NCBI GenBank assembly: GCA_037178975.1 | Contig: JASJZH010000004.1 | Coordinates: 6,510,001-6,574,000 of the forward strand | Reading direction: 5' to 3' | Origin: Oscheius tipulae | Taxonomy: Eukaryota; Nematoda; Chromadorea; Rhabditida; Rhabditidae | Length of the DNA stretch: 64,000 nt | Shown here: positions 1-11,568 of the stretch, in pieces | Position numbering within the stretch: position 1 is the stretch's first letter | How the letters are laid out: each line of letters opens with the position of its first letter | Notes under the pieces: generated by a model | Told to the model about the DNA's origin: nothing | Databases searched by the model: none | The model's input: only the letters and a program-made list of their open reading frames with translations | Translations under genes and position numbers: made by a program

Positions 1-2015
1 TTTCTGCAAGCTAAGCGCCACTTCCGCCCTGTTTGTATCGTGACAAGGCTCTGTTGCCTAGAATGACGCATAATTAAAATTTTCCTAGTGAATCACAAAC
101 TATAATAATATCTTAATCTCAAGACGCAAACACTTTCCTTGGTATTGTTGAAGTGACTGGACAATGTACAATTCGAGGACATAGGCAAGATTAGAACGTT
201 GAAAGTTCATTGAACTAGTACAGGAACATCAGTGCTGGAGCGCATAATTGGTCATGTAAACCTGACCTTAATCGTATAGGTTTCACGTTATGGGACAATG
301 GTGCGAGAGTGTACGGAAAGAAAGAGGAAGAAAGAGCAAAATTCGATGTCTGAGAGACAGATAGGTGGAAAGCTTTAGGTTTGACGATACAGGCTGCATT
401 CTGGAAAGGCGAAAGGATGTCACGAAACCTGACTGTCTACTGATGAGATAACTTATCAACTTTTTAAAAGTTTTTTTTTCCAAATCGGAGTCAATGATTC
501 CTTTTATCAAAAAGGCAACAATTCGACGATTGAGCCGCGTAGCAGTATGAGAGTAGTGTCAGCTCGAATTTGCAGTTACTGTGCATCAGTTACAGGTTGG
601 AGAATATAGAGGCTTTTTGGTCAGTATGTTTGAATGGTTTTTTGAAAACAGATTCACTTGGCAATTATACGGACTAACCAGAGTCGGAGTGGTATACAGC
701 CGGGCGATCTTCGTTATCTTCTGTGATCAAATCGAGATGTTCCTTTTTTCCTTGGCCGATGGATTGGAGAAATTATTCCCAAGCTGCTTTACCTCTCTTA
801 CTTTGCAACGTGTTCAGTCTGTTTTGGGAACGTTCCTTCGTACATCGCGGACAACTCTGTACACTTGACGATTCTTGATAGTTAGCTTACGCTCTGTACG
901 TTTTGACGACCAAAAGATGATAAAAGATGCTCTTTTACTCGAGTCACGTCTGAGTGATCTCGTACATTTTTAGACCAACTGATTCTGGGATCTCTTAAAC
1001 TCGAGCCATGCTTGTCGATTCAAGAGTTCAATGAGACTCGGGCTCCAAAGTTGAAAGAGATATTCGGTCTAGAGGAATCAAAATATTGATTCGGTAAGCT
1101 TCCAAAGATTAAAATCTGTCTTTGTTAGTCCGTTTCCGTCACAGGGCATTTTGATCTGCTGCGCATTATGCTAATTCAGTTTGGGTTCGGGTTTTTTCTA
1201 TGACATCTTCGGAGTTCACCTAGGCGCGTCATCTCTGTCCCATCTTCCGTCAGAATGGATCCGCCCATTCGGGGGCGGGCTGCTTCCCGCCCAAAATACA
1301 GCTACGTACAAAGGAAAAGTTCACGGTTACGTCAGGAATCAAACGACCGCCTCGGGCTATATAAAATGGCCATTCTAGGAGATGGCTAGCAGATCAGCTG
1401 CGGTGGTGCCCCTGGACAGAGGTGGACTACTGTATCTGGCTCTCTACTTCTGATTACAGTAGCCCGAATAGTTTAGTTCTTCCTCTAGGACCTTGACTGT
1501 TCAAAAAGTTTGCAGCCACTAACTGCAGCTAATTATTCTGCATTCTCCAAAGCACTGTCCCGAGAAATCAAAAGGCACCGGAAACTAAATTACCGTACTT
1601 TGCGCTGGTCTCCTCCTTTCAACGTTTCCGCCAGAAACCCTCTTAAACCGTTTTCCGCTTGCACATTTGAACTCTTTCTCTCCCCCTCACCCAAGAGATT
1701 AGATGATTTCTATGCTTCTAATCCGAGTCGGCGGTGATCCCTCCTTCCTCAATTAGACAAATAACATGTCAAAACAAGTGTAGCGGATTAATATGAGGTC
1801 ATCAGATGAGAGAACTCTTAGAAACTTGAGGCGGCTTTTTGACTACCTCTTTTCCAAAACGAGCATCACACCTGTTGTGCCGCGTGCAAATACGGAAAAC
1901 CCCGAGGGCCGCGAAACCTCCCGAAACGGACACATGCAACATTCCGTTTGACCTTCCAGACTACTGATTTTAATGTTCATTTTTCTCTCGAACAATCTGA
2001 AAAATCGAGTTACAG
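1..2015. other. 5' flank without recognisable gene
   Basis: No coding region can be supported here. The open frames are short, have no splice-consistent continuation and resemble no family I know. The stretch holds an AT-rich left half and, at about 1261-1366, a GC-rich palindromic block followed by a TATA-like sequence, described separately. The P450 gene begins at the right end. Confidence 0.6.
1261..1366 (+). promoter_or_regulatory. GC-rich alternating hairpin plus TATA-like box
   Basis: Three complementary GC blocks lie in a row: CCGCCC at 1261-1266, GGGCGGG at 1273-1279 and CCCGCCC at 1286-1292. The central block can pair with either neighbour. A TATATAAAA sequence follows at 1358-1366. 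This looks like a promoter, but no open frame starts just downstream and the P450 start is 650 bp away. It may serve a non-coding transcript or an untranslated leader. The element is seen directly; its function is inferred. Confidence 0.35.
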
Positions 2016-3740
2016 ATGCTTCTCATCATCATCGTTCTCGTTGTTGCTCCTCTTCTCTACTACAAATATGTGAACAAGCTGAAGGGTCTCCCTCCCGGCC
2101 CTACTCCTCTTCCTCTGATCGGAAACGTGATTACTGCCTCGACCGAAAAACCCGATGATCTGATGTTGAAACTGAGCAAAGAGTACGGAGACATCTTCAC
2201 CCTTTGGCTTCCCGAACCGACCGTCGTTATTACTGGACACGAAGTAGGAAGATTACTGAATTTGAAACGAAAAATTTATTAGATTCTCCACGAGGCTCTG
2301 AACAAGACAGGTGAAGCTCTTGCGCATCGCCCTGCGCAGTTCCTGATGACTCAAATCTATTCTGGACAGTACGGACTCTTTTTCAACGATAACCTCTTTT
2401 ACAAGTCTCAACGCCGTTTCGCCGTCCATACTATGGCTCACCTGGGAGTTGGAAAGCCTGAAATTACGGTAATCCGAACAGCAGAAAATCTGAGAGAAGA
2501 TCGCCTTTTCCAGAACCTGGTCGAGGACATGGCGGTCAAATTGTGTCGCGATCTTGAGGGCACCGGCGGTGTTTCTATTGAGCTGCGTCCATACTTGATC
2601 GTGAGTAAACAACGAGACATGGGACGGACTGTCTGAGCTTTAGAACACTGTTGGCAATGTCATTCACAAGATCATCTTCGGCTCGTTGAATATGGAGAAG
2701 GACGAGGAGATAGAATGGTTTCAGCAGAAGAATCTTCAAGTCTTCGAGGATTTTCTGGAGCCCAAGATGTTGCTTCTCGATTCGTTCCCTTTCATTGCCA
2801 AGTTCGACAAGTTCTTGGACTACGGACTGGAAAGAAATCTGAAGGCCAATGAAGAGATCTCCGCCTTCCTCTACAAGGTAAGATTCTAAATGAGGGCAAA
2901 CATCTTACAAAACAATTTACAGAAGATTGAAGTGCACAAGAGACATTTGAACTATGACCAGGAGCCCACAAATTACGTCGATGCCTTCCTTTTGGAGATG
3001 CACAAACGTGCAGAAGGATCCCTCACAGGTAATTTTGTTCATCGAAATAACATAAAACCAATTGTTTAGACGAGTTCAATGAGCATCAACTAGCGATGAG
3101 CATCTTCGACCTGTACTCGGCTGGAATGGAGACCATTGTAATTACTCTTCGCTGCTGTGTTCTCTTCCTCCTTAACTATCCTCAAGTCAAGCAGAAGCTT
3201 TTCGAAGAAATTGATACTAAGATTGGGCGCACTCAAACTCCAGTAATTGGAGAGCAACACAAACTTCCCTACGTCCAGGCCTTCATTCAGGAAGTCTACC
3301 GTATCTGCTACGTGATTGAGCTAGGCATCTTTCGTGAAACCAATACGGAAACCAAAATTGGCGATTTCTCTCTTCCGGCCGGAACTCGTGTCATTCCCCA
3401 ATTTGCTGCTGCCCATATGGACGAGAAGCTGTTTCCCGAGCCGAACAAGTGCATTCCTGAACGACATTTAAAGGTGTGTAAAAGAAGAGAATGGTCAATA
3501 GTAAACAACTTTCAGGATGGAGCATTTGTCAAAGACGAGCGGATCAATCCCTTTTCTCTCGGCCGTCGGAACTGTCTTGGAGAGAACCTGGCCCGTCAGG
3601 AAGTCTTTGTTTTCTTCGTCTCCCTCCTCCAAAAATTTGACTTCTTTCCCACCGGTGAAACAATCCCTGAAGTCAACATCATTACCAAAGCATTCCGATC
3701 TCCAGCCCCCTACACAGTACGAGTTGTCTCCCGAGCTTAA
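2016..3740 (+). CDS. Cytochrome P450 (CYP2-clan, nematode CYP33/35-like)
   Basis: A microsomal haem monooxygenase, probably acting on xenobiotics or lipids with an NADPH-P450 reductase. Seven exons (2016-2243, 2283-2468, 2514-2600, 2644-2877, 2923-3028, 3070-3473, 3516-3740) join in frame to 489 residues, the normal family length. The N-terminus has a hydrophobic anchor (LLIIIVLVVAPLLYY) and a proline hinge (LPPGPTPLPLIGN). The I-helix motif is SAGMET, the K-helix ExxR motif is EVYR, a PERH follows, and the haem-binding loop is FSLGRRNCLG with its cysteine intact. The start is immediately after TTACAG, suggesting a trans-splice site. The gene appears intact. Membership of a particular CYP subfamily is inferred. 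Confidence 0.93.
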
Positions 3741-4396
3741 ATCTCCAGCTTCTCTATCGGAGGAGCACATTGTGTGTTGTACATACGAGTAGTAAATTAT
3801 TAGCGAAGAATGATCTGATCTATCTGGTTAATAATAAGGTTTGGAAACATACTTTGTATATCTCACAGCCAGACTCCAGGCCGACATAGATATATCGATG
3901 GCGAATAACTAGCAATTCAAAAAAGGCAATTATGATGATTTCAGCAGTAACTTTAAAACATTCCAAACCGAAAGCTAATTCATTTTTCGTAGGTAGTTCG
4001 AGCAGAGAAGTTCTCTCACTCTTCATCAACTTTTTCAGTCCATTATGTTTCTTTTACACTTCATTTGACATGTCGTCATTTTGGAATCATTTTGAGTTTT
4101 CAGTTACCTGTTAACCATAGATTACGTGTCGACAGTCATGCGGACAATCTCTGTTATGTGTCCCAAAGAAGAAGTTGGTCGCTCGGCTCGATTGTCTCTG
4201 ATTGATAGCCCACAATATATGAACCAGCACTCTCCACCTTCGCAGATACTCTCTGTTCTCATCATCATCATCTCGTTTCCATCGCTCGTCGTTCGGCAAA
4301 CAGTTGGACCGTCAAAAGCAGCAGCAGCCGTCTCTCTTCCCCAAATTCGCTTCGAAAGTAAGCCTTTCGTTTGATCAACAAGCTGGATTCAGAATA

Positions 4397-4652
4397 ATGC
4401 TTCTCATGTGTATGGCCTGTGCTAGTCTTTTGGCATCGTCGATGATGGACGACGTGGTTTCAAACCAGGCACCGGAAGAAATCATTCCTCACAGCACCTT
4501 GAATAGCGAAGAAGTTCAAACGTAAATTGTTGTGTATTCCATTCAAACAACAACATCTTAGAGATATCAAAGAAATCCCCGAAGCCAGCGCTGCCCCAAT
4601 TCTCCGATTTCGACGAACTTCCTACCCGGAGCTTTTTGACTACCTGGGATGA
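4397..4652 (+). CDS. Small secreted peptide precursor (neuropeptide-like)
   Basis: Two exons, 4397-4521 and 4562-4652, are separated by a 40-nt intron and join in phase to about 71 residues. The N-terminus is a clear signal peptide (MLLMCMACASLLASS), followed by an acidic spacer. Near the C-terminus lies LRFRR, a possible dibasic processing site, and the protein ends TSYPELFDYLG. This layout fits a processed peptide hormone, but I do not recognise a known family and there is no repeated or amidated (Gly-Lys/Arg) peptide. The frame is open upstream to an ATG at 4304. A possible short intron at about 4359-4392 makes the true start uncertain. Confidence 0.5.
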
Positions 4653-5231
4653 AAAATACTTTTTAGCATAGTGGGTTGCTTAGTCTAGAGGAGAGAAACA
4701 GTAGTTTAGGATTCATAGTTTAGTTTGACCGTTGATGTTTCGTCAACGCTGACCACCGCCCTTCACATGGCGGAGAAAAACCACTTCCTGTTCGGAAGGA
4801 GAAGAAGACATGACCAGTTTTGGTCAGATCACGCTTTATTGTTGACAGATGCCGTCGCATCTACTGTTTGAAAATGAAGTCATATTTATTCGCAGATGGC
4901 CTGTTTCGTCCAGTAAAGAGTGTCCAGTAAAGTTTAATGCTTGTTACCTGTCACATTCCAATGACCAGCTTGTTGAAAAAGCAGTAGATGTTCATTTGTG
5001 GACGAGTCTAATATTTTGCAAAATGGAATAGTTCTTCTAGAAATCTTTATTTGCAAAACAAGGAGCGACTAGGCTGATTGAAACACTTAAAGACATAGGT
5101 TGTGACTAGTATGCGTATAAAGCAAAAAACAATTGCAAACAAAAAAGGTGGAGATCCTTTGTCAATTAGCAGATATGGGAAGAGAACAGAAGTAGATCTC
5201 TAGAGGATTTGAGAGGTGATTATGCATGGCA
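4653..5231. other. Intergenic, no gene seen
   Basis: Convergent 3' flanks of the peptide gene and the STAT gene. The only structure noticed is a short perfect hairpin, TGACCA-GTTT-TGGTCA, near 4810-4825, and a few Lys-poor short frames without support. Confidence 0.5.
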
Positions 5232-8200
5232 CTACTGCTGATGACTGTAGGGGTGATTTTGCATGAAATTATGGAACTGGTGTTGTTGGAAAGGATCTCC
5301 GAAAGAGAGGTCGACCTGTTGAAGAGGTTCTTGTGGAAGTTGGGGACGAAAACCGGGTCCGAGCAGCGACTCGACGTCGACATCGTGTCCCAGACCAAGA
5401 CCGGGTGAGTTGAAAATGGAGGCGAGATCCTCGCTCCTGAAAATAGTCTTATTTCCGATGGAAGTAGTTGCTCACTGAGGAACCAAAGTTGAGCGGGACA
5501 CACAAATAATATAGCACATGACGGCTATAGACTAAGAGAGACGTAGCATTTGTTGAATATCGATCCTAGAGCGTTGTATTTTGCCCAAATTGGGACTAGG
5601 GAAAGAAATGTTGACGACAATAAGAAGAGTGCGAACAGGACAGACATAATATTCTGCATTTGTGTGTGATTATGGAAAGCGCTTGTCTAGTTTGTCTAGG
5701 TGCTCGTGTGAAACAACTACTTCGGAACCATCGCGCATACAAAAGATTCAGGGAGCCGTGCTGTGTGCATGAGCTGTGACGTCCGGCATGCTATCGCCAG
5801 ATAGTGAAAGTGCCATAGGAAAGAGTTAGAAGTCTTTAGTGAACAGAACAAATAACAAGTAGCAGACACCCGAACTTACATTTCCATAGAGTTGACGTCC
5901 TGATTGACTCCCATTGGGGACCAGTCTCCATCATTACGGGACTGTACAGACTGGGGAGAGGGAGAGTCACCGCCGAGGAGAGATGCCGAAGAAGACATTC
6001 TTCTAAGAAATCTGTGTCCCAGTTCAGTATCTTTCTTACCCAGCAGTCTTAGCGACCATAACAATCTCGCTTTGAATATATCCCAGGTTGTTTTCCGCTA
6101 CCTGCTTCTGTCGCTCTTCCAGTTCGAAATAACGCAACATTTCATCCTTGTCGATGTTTGGATACATATAACTGAAAAATTTCAGAGTTACTGTAACTTC
6201 GAGTATATTAACCGAATATCCCTCAACTGAGGACAAGTCATGATTCTCTGAGCCAAAGATAGTTGTTCCAAATCCTTGATGGTGAAAGGCGCCAGATGGA
6301 ATGCGACTGAAAAGATGAGAGGTCTGGTGTCTTCGTTAACTTGAATTAGTTTTATGGGTAAGGAAAAATGTTAGTAGCAGGAAAGGAGCTAGCATTTTAC
6401 CTTCGTTTCGTTTAATCGTACCTTTCTGTTCCTCGTCCTGGCACACGAATCCTATGCTAACAGCTCCAGTCTGGGTATCACTAAACCGGAGCATGAAAGT
6501 GCAATGTGGCTGTTGTTGCATCATTTCGGATGCCTGGTGCTTCGAGACGAAGCCAAGACACCATCCCTCGTCCCAATACTTTAACAGTTTCTGCTTGATC
6601 AGTTGCATAATGGAGAAGAACCATTCCCAGAAAGAGAACGGAACCTGGTCGCAGAGATTCATCTTGGCGAATCGATGGAATGTTATCGGTTTCTGCTCTT
6701 GCATGCTCGGATTCAGAAGTTTCTCCTTCAAATAACCAAGATCCGAGTCGGACAGCATTCTCCGAGTCCCGGTAAACAAACTGAATATCTCGCGTCTTTC
6801 AAATACATAGGTTACGTCGCTTACGCAAACTTGTGTCGAAGAACAACGGCCAAATCCTCCCAAGATGCCACTCCGACATCTGAGATTCCCGGATTACGAT
6901 GAACACTGGCGAAAGCCCTGTGCCAGAGGATGGCTCCCTGAGCATCACAGTCCTGTGAACCGTGAACAGTGACCATTAGAGGAAGCGACAGTGTCCAGAT
7001 GTCAAACTAAAAGGTATATTTAGAATGAGAAAAAGGCAGACATGCCTTTCCAAGATTTCCCAACTGGAAGGGACTGATGTTGAACAAGAGAGCATATTTC
7101 TGGTCAGTTGCAGCAGGAGCCGAGGTACACAGTTTCAAATCAGAATTACATTTTGGTGGTGGTTTGCGGTGAGCGATTCTGGTCAGTTTCTAAAGATTTA
7201 AGAGTTTCGGATTGGCAACAGAACTCACAGAGTTGTTGAACTTGGCAGCCAGATGCGATCTCTCGTCCATCATCATCTTTTCTTGATCGTTGCTTATGCT
7301 TCCCACCACTTTGCTAAAGTTCTTCATTCGAAAATGTTGGTCTTACACCCATACATGTCTTTGTGATGAATCTGTGTCCCAGCCACCATTTTCGCCTCTT
7401 CCTCTGTAATAATTTTGACGGAAACCGAAGTGTTGACCATGTGCTGACGGATTCCCAGCTTGTCCCCGATCAGTAATCGAGCCTAATGTATGGAATCTCT
7501 AGATCTAAACAGCAATATACCTCTGTGATGAACTTGTGCTGAGTTTTGAGGACGGGTTCAGGCTGAACAGTGACGACGAAAGAGTTCGAGACGAGCATAA
7601 AGAGCATCTTTGTGAGTTGCTCCCCAATAGTATGGATCTGTTGGCTGATGTTCTTTGTGTTGGCATCGTTGAGATTAGCTGAAATGTGTTACTAGCTTGA
7701 TCTAGTTTGATCTCTCCCACATTCCCGACTGAGAAGATCGACGAGCCACAAGGTGAGAGTGTAAAAATCCCAGTATTGGTCAGCCAGGAATTCGAAACTG
7801 AAATAACTGCCTTGTTGACACGTTTTCGAAGAAAACAAAGCTTCTAGGAAAAGTAACTCACCCTCTCTGAATCTCATCCAAAAGATGGTCCTTGTTCTCG
7901 AAAGGGACTCCGACCTGGGCCAGTTTCTGTCGGTTCTTCCAGTCGAACAGATGTTCCGATAGCAGTTTGTGCTACAAAACCCATTAATATTCTCAAACTT
8001 TCTTACTTGGTAGAAGACCATAGCTTGAGAAGCATCGTTCAGCCTTCGCACAATCTCTCCCTTCTGTTTAGCCAGTTCATCGTAAATCATTGCTCCTCTT
8101 CTCTGACTAGCACCCAGTGTAGCCTCGACCTGAATAATTAGTCTGGTTAGTCTCTCAATGTCTAGACGTTTTAATTATCGAAAAGAGAACTTACATGGGA

Positions 8201-8600
8201 GAGCTGTTCCATCCGACCTTCGCTTGAAAGCTGGTTCTGCAGAACCTTCATGTTCTGGACATCCGTCAGTTCTTTGATGAATTTTGCCTGGAACAATAGA
8301 AACTTCTGCGCTAAGAGTTTTGAAAAAGCTGAGTAGTTTTGTACAAGACAGGCCTAGCCTCTGGGTGCTGGGAAAATGGTGACAACACACCACCACAAGA
8401 GTTTCTTCTGTGGGAAAACAAGTAAAAGCTTGTCTCTAGTGTCTCAACTGTTTCAAACATTTTTTTGGGTTATTTCTTCGAGCCGAAAGCTAGCTATATT
8501 ATCTTACCTGCAGATCCTTGATGTGATCCCATAATTGGTATAGTTCTTTGTTGGCCGTGACAATGTTGTTTCGAAGCTCCTCGATGGAGATGTTGGACAT
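5232..8600 (-). CDS. STAT transcription factor (sta-1-like)
   Basis: A signal transducer and activator of transcription that is expected to bind phosphotyrosine, dimerise and act in the nucleus. The start (ATG at 8598-8600, MSNISIEELRNN) leads into a long helical coiled-coil region (about 7700-8560). The DNA-binding part follows (KTQHKFITE, ARLLIGDKLG, 7370-7560), then a linker with FSFWEWFFSIMQLIK and an SH2 domain at about 6430-6700 whose phosphotyrosine-binding arginine lies in FMLRFSD. A tyrosine in NNLGYIQSEI after the SH2 domain matches the STAT activation-site position. A 435-nt intron joins the AT/G split codon at 5876 to a last exon ending in a Gln/Pro-rich tail (5232-5443). No N-terminal STAT oligomerisation domain is evident, as in C. 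elegans STA-1. Confidence 0.92.
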
Positions 8601-10188
8601 CCTGCAACCACACTACTTTAAAACGTGACGAAAAAAGAGTGTCAAAAGTCGAAATCGTGATGAACAACTGTCTTTCCTCTGATTGAAAGTCGTTTTGTCG
8701 AGGCCGCAATCGTGGAAAATGATCAAAAAAGTAAACATTTTACACGCATTCAGATCGAGCCGTGAACACAAATTAGCTGCGTGAGAGAGACTCTGGATTA
8801 GAGCTCAAAGTCGCTGAACTTTTCCTGGATTACAGGTATTCCCCGAACAAACAGCAGTGTAATCTTTGTCTCTACACGTAGGGAGTATGGATTGTGAACC
8901 TGCTGAATATAATTACTCGGAGAGAGAAAAAAAGGAGGACGAGCTTCAAAATGAAAGGTCGCTAATTGGGACGCCTTTCCCTCTTTCTGCGCGTGTATCA
9001 ATGAAATGAACGAGTGTCGGAGGAGTGCGCGATATATTGCATAGCAAATTACATCAAGGAATTAATAACTCACGCGACTGCAAAATGAGTAAGTTTTGCT
9101 GAAAATTAGGGAACTTCCTGTCTCGGCTTCGAATGACAACAAACTCCCGGACGCAAACAGCTGTTTATATCCCCACGAAAAGGCGAGTCAGTTGTGAGTC
9201 ACGACAACTGATAAGTTAAGAGAATGATCTTTCTGGGAAATTCATTGTACTCTCGACGAGTCAAAGGATCTGAAGTCAGCGACTGGCAGATAAACAGCAA
9301 ATGTTTAGATGACTCACCGAAGAACTTCAAGAATGTGATCTAACTGGTGTATTTTAAAGTCTATCTCTGACTTTCACGGTTACTTAAACTATATTTTACT
9401 CAGGCAAAAATACCATTCTTCAGAACAACTGAAGCATAAACACAGTCAAAGAGTGCTTGTTGAATAACCGTTCCGCTTTCAGATAAACTCGATGCTCTTT
9501 ACGAGAAGCAGCAGAGGAAAAACATGAGTGAGTAACTGCCACTATCTCCGTACTCAATATAAAGAGTATCTAGCCTTTGGTTTGGTACATCTCTTACGCG
9601 GAGTGGATTTTGGTAGTCGAGAGATTGAGCTGGAGATAGATGAAAGTTGGATTGTGTTCCTTTTCTACTAACTAGTAAACTGGGGTAGACTATTCTGCTA
9701 GCATATACTCGTGCGAGACTAGATGAAAGTTCTTTCCTGGAACGAGGTCAAGCTCTAAAGACGATGAGGCTGTCGGGCTGTGGACCGCATTTGCATCCAC
9801 CCTCACCATTTTTATACTTGCTAATCCACTCACCTGCCGGGAGGTGGGATTCTTGGTTTCTGTACGAGGATTACGGTACTTGCCTTTTTAGTTCTTCGGG
9901 CAAAATAGCCCCGATTGAAGCCGAGGGTGGACGCAAGTGGACAGCTGAAATTGTCAGCTGTCCGGTCTGAAAATGAAACTTGAAAAACGTTTTACGGAAG
10001 AATAAGATAGAAGTTCCGATAAGACGGAGCGAGGGTGGTGATTGCACTAAAAATTTAAAAGAATTTCGTTCAAGAACAACAAAAAACAAAATAACAACTG
10101 TAAGGGACTTAGGTTGAAGCTGAGCCGATGTCGTTGCGCTGGCAACGGGGGCGATGGGAGACAACGTCGAAATAACAACGGTAGGGAA
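8601..10188. other. Intergenic between STAT and TSR2-like genes
   Basis: Upstream flank of the STAT gene and 3' flank of the TSR2-like gene. There is no supported coding region. Several short ATG-GTAAG combinations on the plus strand (near 9084 and 9525) have no continuing exon. The stretch is probably promoter and leader sequence for STAT. Confidence 0.5.
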
Positions 10189-11024
10189 TCATCGCCGTAG
10201 AATCGTTGTCCAGCCGTCGTCATCTGTCACTGTTCGAGGCTGTCGCTCTCGTTGAGACAAATCGTCTCCGCCTTCTTCGCACATATCCTCATTCTCGTCG
10301 TCGTCTGAAAATTGTGATTAGTCTGAAGTGTTTTAATATGTGTAGTGCTCTTTGAGAGCTATTCAGTTAGGAAGTATGTAGAAAGATTTGCTCACTTTAT
10401 GCTAACGGCACAAAATTTTTCATCTCGATCAGTACAAAAACCTTACCTTCGTCGCTCATTCTCTCGCGATATTCGTCCATATCGACATCGGCATCTTCTG
10501 CTTCGGCTACTCTGTCTCTTTGTGACTGGTTTTTCGCTTGCTAAAAACTTCTTTTGTATTATACATCAAAACACGTACCTGAACAGCTTCCGGTGTTGGT
10601 AACGTAGCAGCCAATTGAGCCAGACGTTCCTGATTTCCGTTTTTCATATATCTGGGAAGGAAAACGGTTACGGACTGAGACAAGCGTACCCAAAAGCTTC
10701 CAGGAGCAGACAACAGGTCGGATATATGCTGTCATCATCAAGAACCAAATCGAAATCGTGGTAGAAAATTTGTGTGACCCATTCTTCAAAATCATCGGCT
10801 TTTAGACTACGAGTAACGTAAACATGTTCGGTTATAATATCAATGAGCCACTGAAAATTGCATTGGAAGAGAGAAAGAGGTAAAAGTCCCACCTTGTGTC
10901 GTTCCTGAGTCTCTGGGCCGGAGTTGTAGTCGATATTGAGCTGATAGCCGCTCCAACTTGCCATGACTCGTTCTACAAAAGATCGCCAGACGTTTGGGTC
11001 CACATTAGCGACGGCGGAGGCCAT
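10189..11024 (-). CDS. TSR2-like pre-rRNA processing / eS26 chaperone
   Basis: TSR2 proteins escort ribosomal protein eS26 and support late 40S maturation. The start is MASAVANVDPN at 11022-11024, directly after TTCTTCAGGT. The N-terminal helical domain contains VWRSFVERVMASWSGYQL, KADDFEEWVTQIF and LVLDDDSIYPTCCLLLEAF. A very acidic stretch (DADVDMDEYRERMSDEDDD) follows, and the C-terminus TDDDGWTTILRR matches the family ending DGWxxVxRR. Introns are short and the frame is open throughout. The stop is at 10189-10191. The family assignment rests on domain order and the C-terminal signature. Confidence 0.85.
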
Positions 11025-11568
11025 ACCTGAAGAAAGAGAAGATATTATAAAGGCAGATGGAAAAGTAGGAGAGAGAGAGAGATCCCTTGGCCAAAAATTG
11101 GAAAATGGAGAGAAAACTTGTCCCACATTTTTGAGGAACTATTTCCGGCGCCAATTTTGTCACGACTTAAAACTTCGACTATTTTTCAATCTCTCTTCAG
11201 CTCCTTTTTCGCCAAAAAAGTCGTTTTTCACGGAAAATTGATGAAATGAAGAACTACCTTGGTAAATAACAAAAAATTGTTTGAAATACGTGGGCTGGAG
11301 GTAATCTCGCAATCAAAGATGTCTTTACTGATTCTCCATTTACCTAGTTGCATTTTTCTGTTATTTTGTTGCTAAAGGTAGTTTGTGGACAAACGATAAA
11401 GTAAAAGAGCAAAAAGTTGCCAGTTGAGTGCTCATTTTTCGCATTGCAGCATGGATTCCCGTGAGGAACGTTCCCCTCTAAACGCCAGTCACGTCGATTC
11501 TCCAGTTGTTTGGTTTTTCCATTTCCTCTTTTCTTTTTTCATCCATCAGCGTAAAACTAAATTTCAGA
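11025..11568. other. Divergent intergenic region (TSR2-like / apc-11-like)
   Basis: About 540 bp separate the starts of the two divergent genes. An ATG at 11451 opens a short frame before the chosen apc-11-like start. Because it would need a poor donor to reach the next exon, I treat it as leader sequence. No other structure was seen. Confidence 0.45.

Noticed and set aside
581..868. Plus-strand open frame of 95 codons in the 5' flank
   Set aside because: No splice partner, motif or clear start context; composition is not convincingly coding.
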